In this document: positions 43,359 to 52,412 of the stretch, one piece after another
How the letters are laid out: each line of letters opens with the position of its first letter
Position numbering within the stretch: the stretch's first letter is position 1
NCBI RefSeq assembly: GCF_048565625.1
Contig: NZ_JBLZUR010000002.1
Coordinates: 2,046,001 to 2,110,000 of the forward strand
Origin: JBLZUR01 sp048565625
GTDB lineage: Bacteria > Pseudomonadota > Alphaproteobacteria > Sphingomonadales > Sphingomonadaceae
Length of the DNA: 64,000 nucleotides
Direction: 5' to 3'
Notes under the pieces: generated by a model
Database searches by the model: none
The model's input: the letters and a program-made list of their open reading frames with translations, nothing else
What the model was told of the DNA's origin: nothing
Translations under genes and position numbers: made by a program

Positions 43359-44288
43359 ATGCAGATCGGCACATCCCAGCTCTTCAACAACTCCTACTCC
43401 CGCATGAGCACGCTCAATGCTCAGGCGGCCAAGCTGCAGACGGAGATTGCCACCTCCAAGAAGTCGAACGCGCCGTCCGACGACGCGGTCGCCTTCGGCC
43501 GCCTGACGCGCATCACGCGGACGATCTCGAACGAGGGCCAGTACGCCGACAACATGAAGCTCGCCTCGTCGCTGCTCCAGCAGACCGACGACGCGCTGGG
43601 CGCGATCAGCACGCAGGTCCAGCGCGTGCGCGAGCTGTCGCTCCGCGCCGCCAGCGACACCCTGTCGGAAAGCGACCGCACATCGATCCAGACCGAGCTG
43701 AACGGCATCGTCGATGCGATGATGTCGATCGCGAACACCACCGATTCGCGCGGTATCCCGCTGTTCGGCGGAGCGGACGGCCAGACCCCCTTCGTCAAGG
43801 ATGCGGACGGCAACATCGTCTACCAGGGCCAGGGCGAACCCGCCGCGATCCCGATCAGCGACGTCGCCTCGATCCAGGCGGTCAGCAGCGGCGCCCGTGC
43901 GTTCGGGGCGATCCCCGACGGCAGCACAAACGGCGGCACCACCGACCTCTTCGCGCTGGTGAAGACCCTCGCCGCCGCCCTTGATCCCACCGTCTCGGTC
44001 GCGGATCGCAAGGCCGCCACGGAAAAGTCGTTGACCGCCCTTGCCGCAGCCGACAACGCCGTCACCAACCAGCGCGCCTCGGTCGGCGCGCGCGGTGCCC
44101 GTCTCGAACTCGAATCGGAACAGCTGGCAAGCCTCGCCGAAACCCGCGAAATCGAGCGATCCAGCTTGGAAGACGCGGACACCACCGAAAGCGTGGTCAA
44201 GCTGCAGCAGATCATGACGATCCTGCAGGCGACGCAGGCGAGTTTCTCGAAACTCAGCCAGCTTTCACTCTTCAATTACTTGTCCTGA
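43359..44288 (+). CDS. flgL: Flagellar hook-associated protein 3 FlgL
   Basis: A 309-residue flagellin-like junction protein. MQIGTSQLFNNSYSRMSTLNAQAAKLQTEIATSKKSNAPSDDAVAFGRLTRITRTI and VRELSLRAASDTLSESDRTSIQTELNGIVDAMMSIANTTDSRGIPLFGG are family motifs. Ends in KLQQIMTILQATQASFSKLSQLSLFNYLS. ATG 43359 is chosen; the longer frame upstream is antisense noise inside flgK. Confidence 0.94.
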   Translation: MQIGTSQLFNNSYSRMSTLNAQAAKLQTEIATSKKSNAPSDDAVAFGRLTRITRTISNEGQYADNMKLASSLLQQTDDALGAISTQVQRVRELSLRAASDTLSESDRTSIQTELNGIVDAMMSIANTTDSRGIPLFGGADGQTPFVKDADGNIVYQGQGEPAAIPISDVASIQAVSSGARAFGAIPDGSTNGGTTDLFALVKTLAAALDPTVSVADRKAATEKSLTALAAADNAVTNQRASVGARGARLELESEQLASLAETREIERSSLEDADTTESVVKLQQIMTILQATQASFSKLSQLSLFNYLS

Positions 44289-44335
44289 GTAAGACCTTCT
44301 CAACCAGACCGCTTTACCAAGGGTCTTAGGCATGA

Positions 44336-44359
44336 ACCGGAGGCATCCGCCTCCCCGGT
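44336..44359. terminator. GC hairpin between flgL and motA
   Basis: ACCGGAGGC-ATCC-GCCTCCCCGGT can form a 9-bp stem with a 4-nt loop and one bulge. No T-run follows, so it may be an attenuator or mRNA stabiliser rather than a true intrinsic terminator. It lies 20 bp before motA in a 91-bp gap without a visible promoter. Confidence 0.45.
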
Positions 44360-44379
44360 CGACAAGTGGGTGAGAGAAG

Positions 44380-45243
44380 ATGTTTCCAGCGATTGGCCTC
44401 GTCGTCCTGATCGCGATGGTGTTCGGCGGCTTCGCCATCACCGGCGGCGCGCTCGGCCCCGTCATGCACGCCATCCCGCACGAGATGCTGATCATCGGCG
44501 GCGCCGCGGTGGGCGCGCTGATCATCGGCAATTCCGGCAAGGAGCTGAAGGCGCTGGGCGGCGGCCTCGGCAAGGTCTTCAAGGGACCGACCTACAAGAA
44601 GCAGGACTATCTCGACGTCATCTTCCTGGTGTCGCGCCTGATGAAGCTGCTGCGCACCGACGGCCCGATCGCGCTGGAACCGCATGTCGAGGATCCGAAG
44701 TCCTCCTCGATCTTCTCGGAATATCCAAAGCTTCAGAAGGACAAGGCGCTTGTCTACATGATCTGCGACACGCTGCGGCTGGTCGTCGTCTCCTCCGGCA
44801 CGCTCGACGTGCACGCGGTGGAAGAGGTCATGGATAACAGCCTGAAGACCCACCACCACGAGGCGATGGGCCCGGCCGGCACGCTGACCAGCCTCGCCGA
44901 TTCGCTGCCGGCGCTCGGCATCGTCGCGGCCGTGCTCGGCATCGTGAAGACCATGGGCTCGATCGACAAGCCGCCTTCGGTGCTTGGCGGCATGATCGGC
45001 TCGGCGCTCGTCGGCACCTTCATGGGCGTGCTCCTCGCCTACGGCATCGTCTCCCCGCTCGCCAACCGCCTGAATCAGGTGCTGGAGGCGGATGGCGCGA
45101 TTTATGGCGTGGTGAAGCAGATCATCATCGCCTCGCTCCACGGTCATCCGCAGCCGCTGGTGATCGAGGCCGCACGCTCCGGCATCGTCCATTCGAACCA
45201 GCCCGGCTTCGCCGAGGTGTTCGACGGCCTGAGGGGCAAGTAA
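44380..45243 (+). CDS. motA: Flagellar motor stator protein MotA
   Basis: A 287-residue stator subunit. FPAIGLVVLIAMVFGGFAITGGALGPVMHAIPHEMLIIGGAAVGALIIGNS covers the first two membrane helices, MGPAGTLTSLADSLPALGIVAAVLGIVKTMGSIDKPPSVLGGMIGSALVGTFMGVLLAYGIVSPLANRL the last two. This is the canonical long MotA and is coupled (4-bp gap) to motB. A second, shorter MotA-like protein is encoded at 33727. Confidence 0.95.
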   Translation: MFPAIGLVVLIAMVFGGFAITGGALGPVMHAIPHEMLIIGGAAVGALIIGNSGKELKALGGGLGKVFKGPTYKKQDYLDVIFLVSRLMKLLRTDGPIALEPHVEDPKSSSIFSEYPKLQKDKALVYMICDTLRLVVVSSGTLDVHAVEEVMDNSLKTHHHEAMGPAGTLTSLADSLPALGIVAAVLGIVKTMGSIDKPPSVLGGMIGSALVGTFMGVLLAYGIVSPLANRLNQVLEADGAIYGVVKQIIIASLHGHPQPLVIEAARSGIVHSNQPGFAEVFDGLRGK

Positions 45244-45247
45244 TCCC

Positions 45248-46153
45248 ATGGCGAGCAAGGCGGCCAAGGCCCCGAAGGGCGCGGCATCGAACGAGCCGCC
45301 CAAGGTCATCATCGTCAAGAAGATCATCGAGGGCGGGCACGGCGGCCATCACGGCGGCGCGTGGAAGGTCGCCTATGCCGACTTCGTGACGGCGATGATG
45401 GCGTTCTTCCTGCTGCTCTGGCTGCTCGGCGCGACCACCGAGCGTCAGCGCAAGGCGCTCGCCGACTATTTCACGCCCACCCTCGTCGAGCTGCGCAAGA
45501 ACAGCGCGGGCTCGAACGGCATGTTCGGCGGCGCGTCGATCATCGACAAGGACAACTACCCGCACAAGGCCGCCCAGACCGGCACCCGCGCCATCACCGT
45601 GCCGAGCGAAGTCGGAAAGGGCGGCGACAAGGAAGGCACGGGCGACAAGGGCACGCTGAAGGGATCGAGCCGCTTCGCCGACCGCAAGGCGTTCGAGGAT
45701 ATGAAGCGCAAGCTCGAATCCACCTTGAGCAAGGACAAGCGCTTCAAGAACATCCGCAGCCAGCTTCGCTTCACCAGCACGCCGGACGGGCTCCAGATGG
45801 ATCTGGTCGACCGCGCCGACTTCTCGATGTTCGCGACGGGCACGACCAGCCTCGTACCGCAGGCGGCGCAGCTGATCGGCGAGATCGGCCGCTCGATCTC
45901 GGGCCTGCCGAACTCGGTCACCATTCGCGGCCACACCGACAGCGCGCCCTATGGCAACACGCTGGCGATGAATAACTGGATGCTGTCCACCGGCCGCTCG
46001 GAAGCGGTGCGCCGCAAGCTCAACGGCTCGGGCGTCGCCGACACCCGCTTCAACCGCATCGAGGGCGTCGCCGATCGCGAACCCTATATCGCGAACAACC
46101 CCTACGACCCCCGCAACCGCCGCGTGTCGATCACGCTGAGGTATCGGGACTAG
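45248..46153 (+). CDS. motB: Flagellar motor stator protein MotB
   Basis: A 301-residue stator subunit. AWKVAYADFVTAMMAFFLLLWLLGATT is the single membrane helix with the proton-binding Asp45. The OmpA-like peptidoglycan-binding domain ends with VTIRGHTDSAPYGN, MNNWMLSTGRSEAVRRKL and DPRNRRVSITLRYRD. A His/Gly-rich stretch (GGHGGHHGGA) precedes the helix, common in MotB of this group. Confidence 0.95.
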   Translation: MASKAAKAPKGAASNEPPKVIIVKKIIEGGHGGHHGGAWKVAYADFVTAMMAFFLLLWLLGATTERQRKALADYFTPTLVELRKNSAGSNGMFGGASIIDKDNYPHKAAQTGTRAITVPSEVGKGGDKEGTGDKGTLKGSSRFADRKAFEDMKRKLESTLSKDKRFKNIRSQLRFTSTPDGLQMDLVDRADFSMFATGTTSLVPQAAQLIGEIGRSISGLPNSVTIRGHTDSAPYGNTLAMNNWMLSTGRSEAVRRKLNGSGVADTRFNRIEGVADREPYIANNPYDPRNRRVSITLRYRD

Positions 46154-46188
46154 GAAAAAACGCGGGGAGTGGGAACAGACCCCAGACC

Positions 46189-46261
46189 CCGTTCGCGCTG
46201 AGCCTGTCGAAGCGCCAGCGCCACCGCCTCCCTGGCCCTTCGACAAGCTCAGGGCGAACGG
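46189..46261. repeat. Intergenic hairpin repeat, copy 6
   Basis: CCGTTCGCGCTGAGCCTGTC mirrored by GACAAGCTCAGGGCGAACGG, between the convergent motB and Gly-rich-protein genes, a probable bidirectional terminator position. Confidence 0.85.
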
Positions 46262-46283
46262 CCGAGGATTCAACCTATACCTG

Positions 46284-46676
46284 TCAGTGCGATCCACCGA
46301 TCGGAGCGTCACCGCCCCTGTCCGGCCGGTCGGCCGAACCGAAGCGGACCGCCCCTCCACCGCCGACCGGATCGGAATCGTAATCCTCCTCACCACCGCC
46401 CCCACCGGCCCCAGCGCCGCTGCCGGTGGCGCCACCGCTGCCGGCATCCGGCGCGCGGCTGCCTCTGTTCTCCGCCGCTTGCCCGCCGCCCTCTGAGGGC
46501 TTTGCCCCTGCGTCGACAGGCTTGGGATCCTGATCGGCGGCGTTGCCGCTCTGCAGATGGGGTGCGCGGTAGGCGGCGTTCGCGTCCTCGCTTCCCCGGT
46601 CCAGGGTGTCGCTGGGGTTCGCGGCGGAGCCCTTCGGCTGGTGTTCGGTCGAAATATTGGCGCGGTCCTGCGTCAT
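46284..46676 (-). CDS. Gly-rich, probably disordered hypothetical protein
   Basis: A 130-residue protein of low complexity: an N-terminal NISTEHQPKGSAANPSDTLDRGSEDANAAYRAPHLQSGN, then Gly/Ala/Asp-rich segments (GSGGATGSGAGAGGGGG, EEDYDSDPVGGGG). AAAGG lies about 9 nt before the ATG. No fold or family beyond resemblance to small acidic hypothetical proteins of sphingomonads. It is divergent from manA with a 134-bp gap. Confidence 0.55.
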   Translation of the reverse strand: MTQDRANISTEHQPKGSAANPSDTLDRGSEDANAAYRAPHLQSGNAADQDPKPVDAGAKPSEGGGQAAENRGSRAPDAGSGGATGSGAGAGGGGGEEDYDSDPVGGGGAVRFGSADRPDRGGDAPIGGSH

Positions 46677-46810
46677 CGTGCGATGCCTTTCAGATGCGAG
46701 CTTTCAGAACAACAGGGGCGATGGCCGGTTCCGACGCCGGGGCAACTGGACGCTGGAAACGGGAAGCTGCTACGAATGTTGTTGGGCGAAAGACAGCCTG
46801 GAGAACCGCG

Positions 46811-47647
46811 TTGACCGTCACCCGCCTCGAAACCCGCCGCGTCGAGAAGCCCTGGGGCCGCCGCAAGCTCTGGCCGGGCTTCGACGATGTCGTCGACGGG
46901 GGCGAGCCGGTGGGCGAAATCTGGTTTCAGCATCCCGGCGAGGACCCCGAACTACTGGTGAAGTATCTCTTCACGTCCGAGAAACTGTCGATCCAGGATC
47001 ATCCCAGTGACGAGTTCGCTCGCGAGAAGGGCTATCCGCGCGGCAAGAGCGAGGCCTGGGTCATCCTCGACGCCGAGCCTCATGCCACCATCGCCCTCGG
47101 CATGCGGGAGGTCTACACCCGGGAACAGCTGCGTCAGGGCGCGCTCGACGGCTCGATCGAAGACATGGTCGATTGGAAGAGCGTGAAGGCCAACGATTCG
47201 ATCTTCTCGCCGGCCGGAACGGTTCACGCGATCGGCCCCGGCCTGACCCTGATCGAGGTCCAGCAGAACGTGGACCTGACCTACAGGCTCTACGACTACG
47301 GTCGCCCGCGCGAGCTGCATCTGGAGGACGGCATCGCGGTTGCCGATCCCGTCCCCTATGTCGCGCCCTTTATCCCGATGGAGGCCGAACGCGGGCGGAC
47401 GATCCTGGTCGACAGCGACGCCTTCGTCATGGAGCGCTGGACCCGCGAGGGCAGCGGGCGTTTCGCTGCGGTGGAGGGCCGTCCCGTCTGGCTCGTCCCG
47501 ATCAGCGGAGGCGGCACCGCGGATGGGGAGACGATCTCGGCGGGCGGCGTCTGGCTTGCCGACGGGCCGTTCGATCTCACGCTGGAACCCGAGACTGATC
47601 TGGTGATCGCCTATCCCGGAAAGGGCGTCCTGCATTCGCCCTGGTGA
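46811..47647 (+). CDS. manA: Class I mannose-6-phosphate isomerase
   Basis: A 278-residue zinc isomerase interconverting fructose-6-P and mannose-6-P. KPWGRRKLWPGF, LSIQDHPSDEFAREKGYPRGKSEAWVILDAEP (His/Glu metal ligands) and FSPAGTVHAIGPGLTLIEVQQNVDLTYRLYDYGR are family motifs. There is no ATG at the natural start; TTG 46811 with GGAG 8 nt upstream gives LTVTRLETRRVEKPW. Located at the head of a run of glycosyltransferase and nonulosonic-acid genes, it may supply mannose-6-P for them. Confidence 0.88.
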   Translation: MTVTRLETRRVEKPWGRRKLWPGFDDVVDGGEPVGEIWFQHPGEDPELLVKYLFTSEKLSIQDHPSDEFAREKGYPRGKSEAWVILDAEPHATIALGMREVYTREQLRQGALDGSIEDMVDWKSVKANDSIFSPAGTVHAIGPGLTLIEVQQNVDLTYRLYDYGRPRELHLEDGIAVADPVPYVAPFIPMEAERGRTILVDSDAFVMERWTREGSGRFAAVEGRPVWLVPISGGGTADGETISAGGVWLADGPFDLTLEPETDLVIAYPGKGVLHSPW

Positions 47648-47681
47648 CCTGCCTGCCCTGAACCCCTCGCCCTCCAAGCGG

Positions 47682-49559
47682 GTGCTCGCGGTCTTGCGGG
47701 CACCGCTTGCCCGCCGCCATCTCCGGCGCCTCGCACCGGAGGGTGAGTGGCTGGTTCAGGCGGAGCGGTCGCAAATCCGCCGGCACCTCCTGATACTGGC
47801 GCGCGCGGGTCGCATCCCTGCCCGCCTGATCGCAGAGGCGGCAGAGGATCTGCCCGCAGCGGTCTCGCTCGACCTGCTCGACGCCGGCCGAATCGGCCAC
47901 CCGCGCAGCCGCCGCCTTTTCCGCCAGTTCGTCAGCCTTTACCTAGCGAACGCCGATCCGGCACGGGCGATCGCTTTCGGCCGCGCCGTCCTTGAGAACA
48001 CATCGGACCCGGCTGACGCCCAGGCGGTCTGGATGGCATGCCCACCGTTGCGCGATCTGGCCGAAGCCCGTTTCGAGGCGTTGGCGGTCGATGATGCCGA
48101 AACATGGCGGATGCGCGCGCGCCGCCTCCGCAAGCTCGAACGCATCGATGAGGCGATCGCTGCTTATCGCGGAGGGCTGAAGCGCGGCGGCCAGATCGGC
48201 CCGGCGATGCTGGCCGAGGTGGCGCATTACGCGATCCGGCGAGGACGCTACGCCAGCGACCGCGACCTCGTTCAGGAAGCATGGGACTTCGGCCTCCTCG
48301 ACCGATCCGACCCGCGTACCGCCAGCTTCCTCAATGTAGATGCCGCCGATGACGCGCCCGCCGGCGCCTTCGCGATGCTCGACCGCTTCATCGGCGATCG
48401 CCCGCTCTATGCGCCAGAGGACCGCATCCTGATGATCGGCAACTCGCTCCGCGCCGGCGGCATGGAGCGTGTCCTCGCTGCGTCCATCGCGGAGTTGCGG
48501 AAGGAGACGCCGGTCGATCTCCTGCTCGACGACACGACCGACCCGTTCTTCCTGTCCCAGACCGGATTGGACGAGACCGCCATCCGCCCGCTCGCCTCCT
48601 CCAGGGTCACGCACCGGGCGATCCACGCTCTCCCGGTCTCCTGGGCGCGCCGCGCACAAGGCGCGTACGACGCCATCACCGCCATGCGCCCCCGCGTCGT
48701 CCACATCTGGAACGATCAACTCGGCCTGATCGGCTCCTTCGCAGCGCTCCTCGCCGGGTGCCCCCGCATCGTCATTCACTTCCACCACATGCGCCCGACC
48801 CGCGATGCCGACGAGGCGCGTCAGTCGGCGAGTTGGCCGGCCTGCTACCGCCATCTGATCGACCGTCCGGAGATCAGGCTGGTCTTCTGCTCGGACGCCG
48901 CCGCTCGCGACTATGCGGACTGGTGGGGCGTCGCGCATTCCCCTCGCTTTCACTGTCTCCACAATGGCTTTCCGCCTTTCACAGCCGATAATCGTGCGGC
49001 CGCTCGCGCTCACCTCCGCATCCCTCCGGACGTGCCCGTCATCGGCACGCTAACCCGCTTCGCGGAGGTCAAGCAGCCGCTCCTCTGGATCGAGGCCGCC
49101 GCCCAAATCGCGGCCGCGATCCCCGGTGCACATTTCGTCATGGCCGGTAGCGGCCCGCTCCTCGGCGAGGCTCGCGAGGCAATCGCCCAGGCACAGCTCA
49201 CCTCCCGCTTCCGCCTGCCCGGCCGGGTCACCGACATCGCCATGCCCCTCGCCGCAATGGACATCGCGATGATGACCTCGCGGAGCGAAGGCCTGCCGAG
49301 CGCGGCGATCGAAGCGCAACTCGCAGGCGTCCCGCTCGTCGCCTTCGCGGCGGGCGGAACCGGGGAGACGATCGTGGAGGGCGTGACAGGCGCGCTCGTG
49401 CCGTCTAACGACCCCGCCGGACTGGCGCGGACGGTCGTCGAATGGCTCGGCGATCCGGCGGCTCTGGCCGAGGCGGGCATGGCGGCAAAGATCCATGCCG
49501 CGAGCGCCTTCTCAATGGGACGATACGTGTCGGAACTCCGCAAGCTCTACGCCGCATGA
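47682..49559 (+). CDS. GT4-family glycosyltransferase with helical N-terminal domain
   Basis: A 625-residue protein. Residues 1-245 are predicted helical (RRLRKLERIDEAIAAYRGGLKRGG resembles a TPR unit). A GT-B glycosyltransferase domain follows: GNSLRAGGMERVL (donor/acceptor loop near 253-265), VIGTLTRFAEVKQPLLWIEAAAQI, and SEGLPSAAIEAQLAGVPLVAFAAGGTGETI with the EX7E motif of family 4. GTG start; the first codons are uncertain. Its stop overlaps the next ATG (ATGA). Probably acts in surface polysaccharide or flagellin glycosylation. Confidence 0.85.
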   Translation: MLAVLRAPLARRHLRRLAPEGEWLVQAERSQIRRHLLILARAGRIPARLIAEAAEDLPAAVSLDLLDAGRIGHPRSRRLFRQFVSLYLANADPARAIAFGRAVLENTSDPADAQAVWMACPPLRDLAEARFEALAVDDAETWRMRARRLRKLERIDEAIAAYRGGLKRGGQIGPAMLAEVAHYAIRRGRYASDRDLVQEAWDFGLLDRSDPRTASFLNVDAADDAPAGAFAMLDRFIGDRPLYAPEDRILMIGNSLRAGGMERVLAASIAELRKETPVDLLLDDTTDPFFLSQTGLDETAIRPLASSRVTHRAIHALPVSWARRAQGAYDAITAMRPRVVHIWNDQLGLIGSFAALLAGCPRIVIHFHHMRPTRDADEARQSASWPACYRHLIDRPEIRLVFCSDAAARDYADWWGVAHSPRFHCLHNGFPPFTADNRAAARAHLRIPPDVPVIGTLTRFAEVKQPLLWIEAAAQIAAAIPGAHFVMAGSGPLLGEAREAIAQAQLTSRFRLPGRVTDIAMPLAAMDIAMMTSRSEGLPSAAIEAQLAGVPLVAFAAGGTGETIVEGVTGALVPSNDPAGLARTVVEWLGDPAALAEAGMAAKIHAASAFSMGRYVSELRKLYAA

Positions 49560-50734
49560 CCAGCACTCTCGATGACATGCTGTCCCGCCTCCGCGACGAG
49601 GCGGGGGTGACGCGGATCAGCTATTTCCACTGCGACCATTTCGAACCTTGGCGCTGGGGCAACGGCCGGAACGGACTCGATCGCGGCAACACCGACGACG
49701 TGCTGCGCTTCGTGGAAGCGATGAAGGCGTTCCCTTATGCTCGCCGCCTGACGCTGTTTATGAAGTCCCCCCTGACGGCCTCGCCCCAGCCGCGGCCCGG
49801 ATCGCGCGGCCTGCCCGGCGACGAGATCTACATCCCACGCCTCCGCAGGCCGCAACATCGTTTTCTGCGTGAGGCTCTACGGGCCATCGTGGATGGCGGG
49901 CATGAGTTGCAGGTCCACATCCACCACGAGCGGTTCACCCGCAACGACTGGTACTCGACATCGCCCGAGCGGCCGGAGAACGAACCCTTCCGCGACTTCC
50001 TGACCCATCGTTCCACCCCGGAAATGGATGAGGCGCGCTTCGAACTCTACCTCGGCCTGACCCTCCGCCTCTTCCGGGCGCTGTCCAAGCAGCGACTTAG
50101 GCGGTGGATGTTCGTGCATGGCATGTGGTCGCTGAACGGGTCCGACCGCGACTATTGCTGCATCGATCGTGAGATCGAGATCCTGCAGAAGTTCGGCTGT
50201 GTCGGCGACTTCACCTTCCCTGCGCCCCGCACGCACTGCAACCCGGCTCAGGAGGCTCCATACCTCTGCAATCCTGTGGCGGCTCCGAAGGGCTATGACG
50301 ATCCGCTCGCCGCGCCCGAAAAGGCGGTGGGCCAGAAGGCGCGCCGGCGCTTCTTCATCTGGTCCAGCCAGCTTTCAAGCGCGCTCTGCTCGCTCGACAC
50401 CGTCGGCGGACGCTTCGATGAACTGTCCAACGATCCGGCGGGATGGGCGCAGGGGCTGATCGATGGCGCGGTGGTGCGTGATGGTGCGGTTCATGTGAAG
50501 ACCCACGCCCATTCGATGATGCCGATCTACTTCGACGGACTTCCGACGCCGGCGTATCCGCATGCCCATCCGGCTATCCAGGCGATGTTCGGGCACCTGA
50601 TGGACAGCGCCGCTCGGACCGGCCTGAGCTTCGAGTTGGATACCGCCGGCAGCATCTACCGTCGCTTCGTCAAGTTCGGCCCAGCGGCACCGATCCCGCC
50701 GCTCCCGCAAATGGCTGAGATCGCCGAGGCCTAG
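49556..50734 (+). CDS. Hypothetical protein, possibly polysaccharide deacetylase-like
   Basis: A 392-residue protein coupled to the GT4 gene. RISYFHCDHFEPWRWGNG near the N-terminus (Asp-His), ELQVHIHHERFTRND, RWMFVHGMWSLNGSDRDYCCIDREIEILQKFGCVGDFTFPAPRTHCNP and VKTHAHSMMPIYF contain histidines and acids in an order reminiscent of CE4/NodB polysaccharide deacetylases (metal HxH and a late His). The canonical TFDD and HxxxH signatures are not clear, so the assignment is tentative. Convergent with the GT29 gene (4-bp overlap). Confidence 0.5.
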   Translation: MTSTLDDMLSRLRDEAGVTRISYFHCDHFEPWRWGNGRNGLDRGNTDDVLRFVEAMKAFPYARRLTLFMKSPLTASPQPRPGSRGLPGDEIYIPRLRRPQHRFLREALRAIVDGGHELQVHIHHERFTRNDWYSTSPERPENEPFRDFLTHRSTPEMDEARFELYLGLTLRLFRALSKQRLRRWMFVHGMWSLNGSDRDYCCIDREIEILQKFGCVGDFTFPAPRTHCNPAQEAPYLCNPVAAPKGYDDPLAAPEKAVGQKARRRFFIWSSQLSSALCSLDTVGGRFDELSNDPAGWAQGLIDGAVVRDGAVHVKTHAHSMMPIYFDGLPTPAYPHAHPAIQAMFGHLMDSAARTGLSFELDTAGSIYRRFVKFGPAAPIPPLPQMAEIAEA

Positions 50735-52335
50735 AATCGTACGAAGCGGCCGATCGTGCCGAGGACCTCGGCCGCGAACGCCCGCTCGAAGGCGATTGCG
50801 TGGCTCTCGCCGACGCGATGGCGCGTCGGTCCCCGATCGAAATAGTGCATTTCGGCACTTTCGAAGAAGTCGAAGCCCAACGCTCGGAACGGGGTCTGCA
50901 TAACGAACTCCAGCATCAGGAGCGCCCGCATGCCCGTCGTCGGCACGGGGTAGAGGAGAGCGTCGGAAAGGCGGTGCAAGAAGGGCGGCAGAAAACACGC
51001 CTGCTCCGGGCCAAGGTTCAGCCGCATCCGGCCCATCGCGAAGGCGGGCAACTCGGGAACGTGCAATGCATGGCTCTGGATCAGAATCGACTTCGCGCCA
51101 GCGACCCCGTCCGGATCGGGTTCCGCCTGCCGGTTTGCCGAGGACAACCAGATGTCGGTGCGCCGTCCCACATCCGGTTCGAAGCCGGCCAGGCGGAAAT
51201 CGTTGATCCGGACGACACTGCCATGCGCATCGATGGTCGGGCCCAACCCCTCTCCCCGCAGCTTGGGGGAGTTGCCGACCAGCGCCACCGATCCGCCCTG
51301 CAGCCCCCTCAGGATCTCATCGAAAAGGTCCGCGGATCGGCGATAGCGCTCAAGCGGGTGCCGTAAGGTGACACCGTCGAGCAGGTAGACCTCGCCCGCT
51401 GCCCTCGCCGCCCGGTAAGCCGAAAGGATCACCTCGCCCTTTCCATAGGCGCGGTCCAGCGCCGCCCGCGCGATCCGCTCCTGCCCGGCGCGCATTGCGA
51501 TAAAGGCGCGCATCGGCTCGACCCAGAAGGAGAGATCGTCGTCGGACTGCACATCCAGCCAACGCCGTGCAGCCGCAAGTTCGCCCGCCATCGCCAAGGT
51601 TCGTGCGATCCCGCATCGCTCCACCGCGCTCGCAGGGTCGAGGCCATGCGCCGCGCGATAGGCCAAAGTCGCCGCCTCCCACTCGCCTTCGCGCTCGGCG
51701 AGTTGCGCGAGCTTGCGGGGAAAGCGCGGATCCTGCGGAAAGCGCCGGGCGCCCTCCCGCGCGAGGCCTCCTCCTGCCGCTACATCGCCCGAGAGCAGGA
51801 CGGCGTTCAGATAGCCGGACAGGTCATTGGCCTTACCCGTCTTCGCGAACACAGCGGCAAGCTTCTCGACGGCCTCGCCATGCCGGTTGGCGACGATCAG
51901 CGCAGCGGCTTCGGCGCGGGAATCCTCCACGCGTTCTCGTCTGTACTGCACCGTCTCAGCGAGCACCGGCAGCCCCGCTTCCCGGGACAGCCGGACGATC
52001 TCTCCCGGCTCCTCGGCCATCTCCGCCGCCGCCGTCAGCGCCCCCGTCCGCTCCAGCAGCCGAACCCGCGCCCGACGCACCCCAGGGTCCGCTTTTGCCG
52101 CGTCGAGCACCGCGAACGCCTCTTCATAGCGGAGCCCCTCCACGAGTGCGCGCGCATAGCGGATCGCAACTGCCGCCGTCGGTCGCTGCGCGTAGACCCG
52201 TCGCCACACCGCCCAACGAACCCACGGCGGAAGTGCCGCCGTCTCCTGCTCGGCGCTCGCGAGCAGGTCCGGGGGCGCACGCCGCCCCAGCAGCGCACGA
52301 AGACCGGTCAGGGCGCGGACGAGAACCAAGGGCAT
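50731..52335 (-). CDS. GT29 (sialyltransferase-family) enzyme with helical-repeat N-terminus
   Basis: A 534-residue protein. Residues 1-345 are TPR-like helical repeats (EWEAATLAYRAAHGLDPASA). Residues 349-397 carry the sialylmotif L pattern (VALVGNSPKLRG, IDAHGSVVRINDF, VGRRTDIW), 464-491 the motif S region (PVPTTGMRALLMLEFV, LGFDFF), His497 in HYFD matches motif III, and His512-x4-Glu517 the very-short motif. GT29 enzymes transfer sialic or KDN-type sugars from CMP donors. It faces NeuB/NeuA genes 1.7 kb away, giving a donor source. Confidence 0.85.
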   Translation of the reverse strand: MPLVLVRALTGLRALLGRRAPPDLLASAEQETAALPPWVRWAVWRRVYAQRPTAAVAIRYARALVEGLRYEEAFAVLDAAKADPGVRRARVRLLERTGALTAAAEMAEEPGEIVRLSREAGLPVLAETVQYRRERVEDSRAEAAALIVANRHGEAVEKLAAVFAKTGKANDLSGYLNAVLLSGDVAAGGGLAREGARRFPQDPRFPRKLAQLAEREGEWEAATLAYRAAHGLDPASAVERCGIARTLAMAGELAAARRWLDVQSDDDLSFWVEPMRAFIAMRAGQERIARAALDRAYGKGEVILSAYRAARAAGEVYLLDGVTLRHPLERYRRSADLFDEILRGLQGGSVALVGNSPKLRGEGLGPTIDAHGSVVRINDFRLAGFEPDVGRRTDIWLSSANRQAEPDPDGVAGAKSILIQSHALHVPELPAFAMGRMRLNLGPEQACFLPPFLHRLSDALLYPVPTTGMRALLMLEFVMQTPFRALGFDFFESAEMHYFDRGPTRHRVGESHAIAFERAFAAEVLGTIGRFVRF

Positions 52336-52412
52336 GGCTCGCCATAGGGTGCGTTCTCCACCGCCATCAACCTTGATTGCCCGCGCGCTCCGCGCCGCCT
52401 ATCAAAGTATGA

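Noticed and set aside
44289..44379. Sigma-28 or sigma-54 promoter before motA
   Set aside because: No match to either consensus could be found by eye; only a GC hairpin is present, so motA may be read from upstream.
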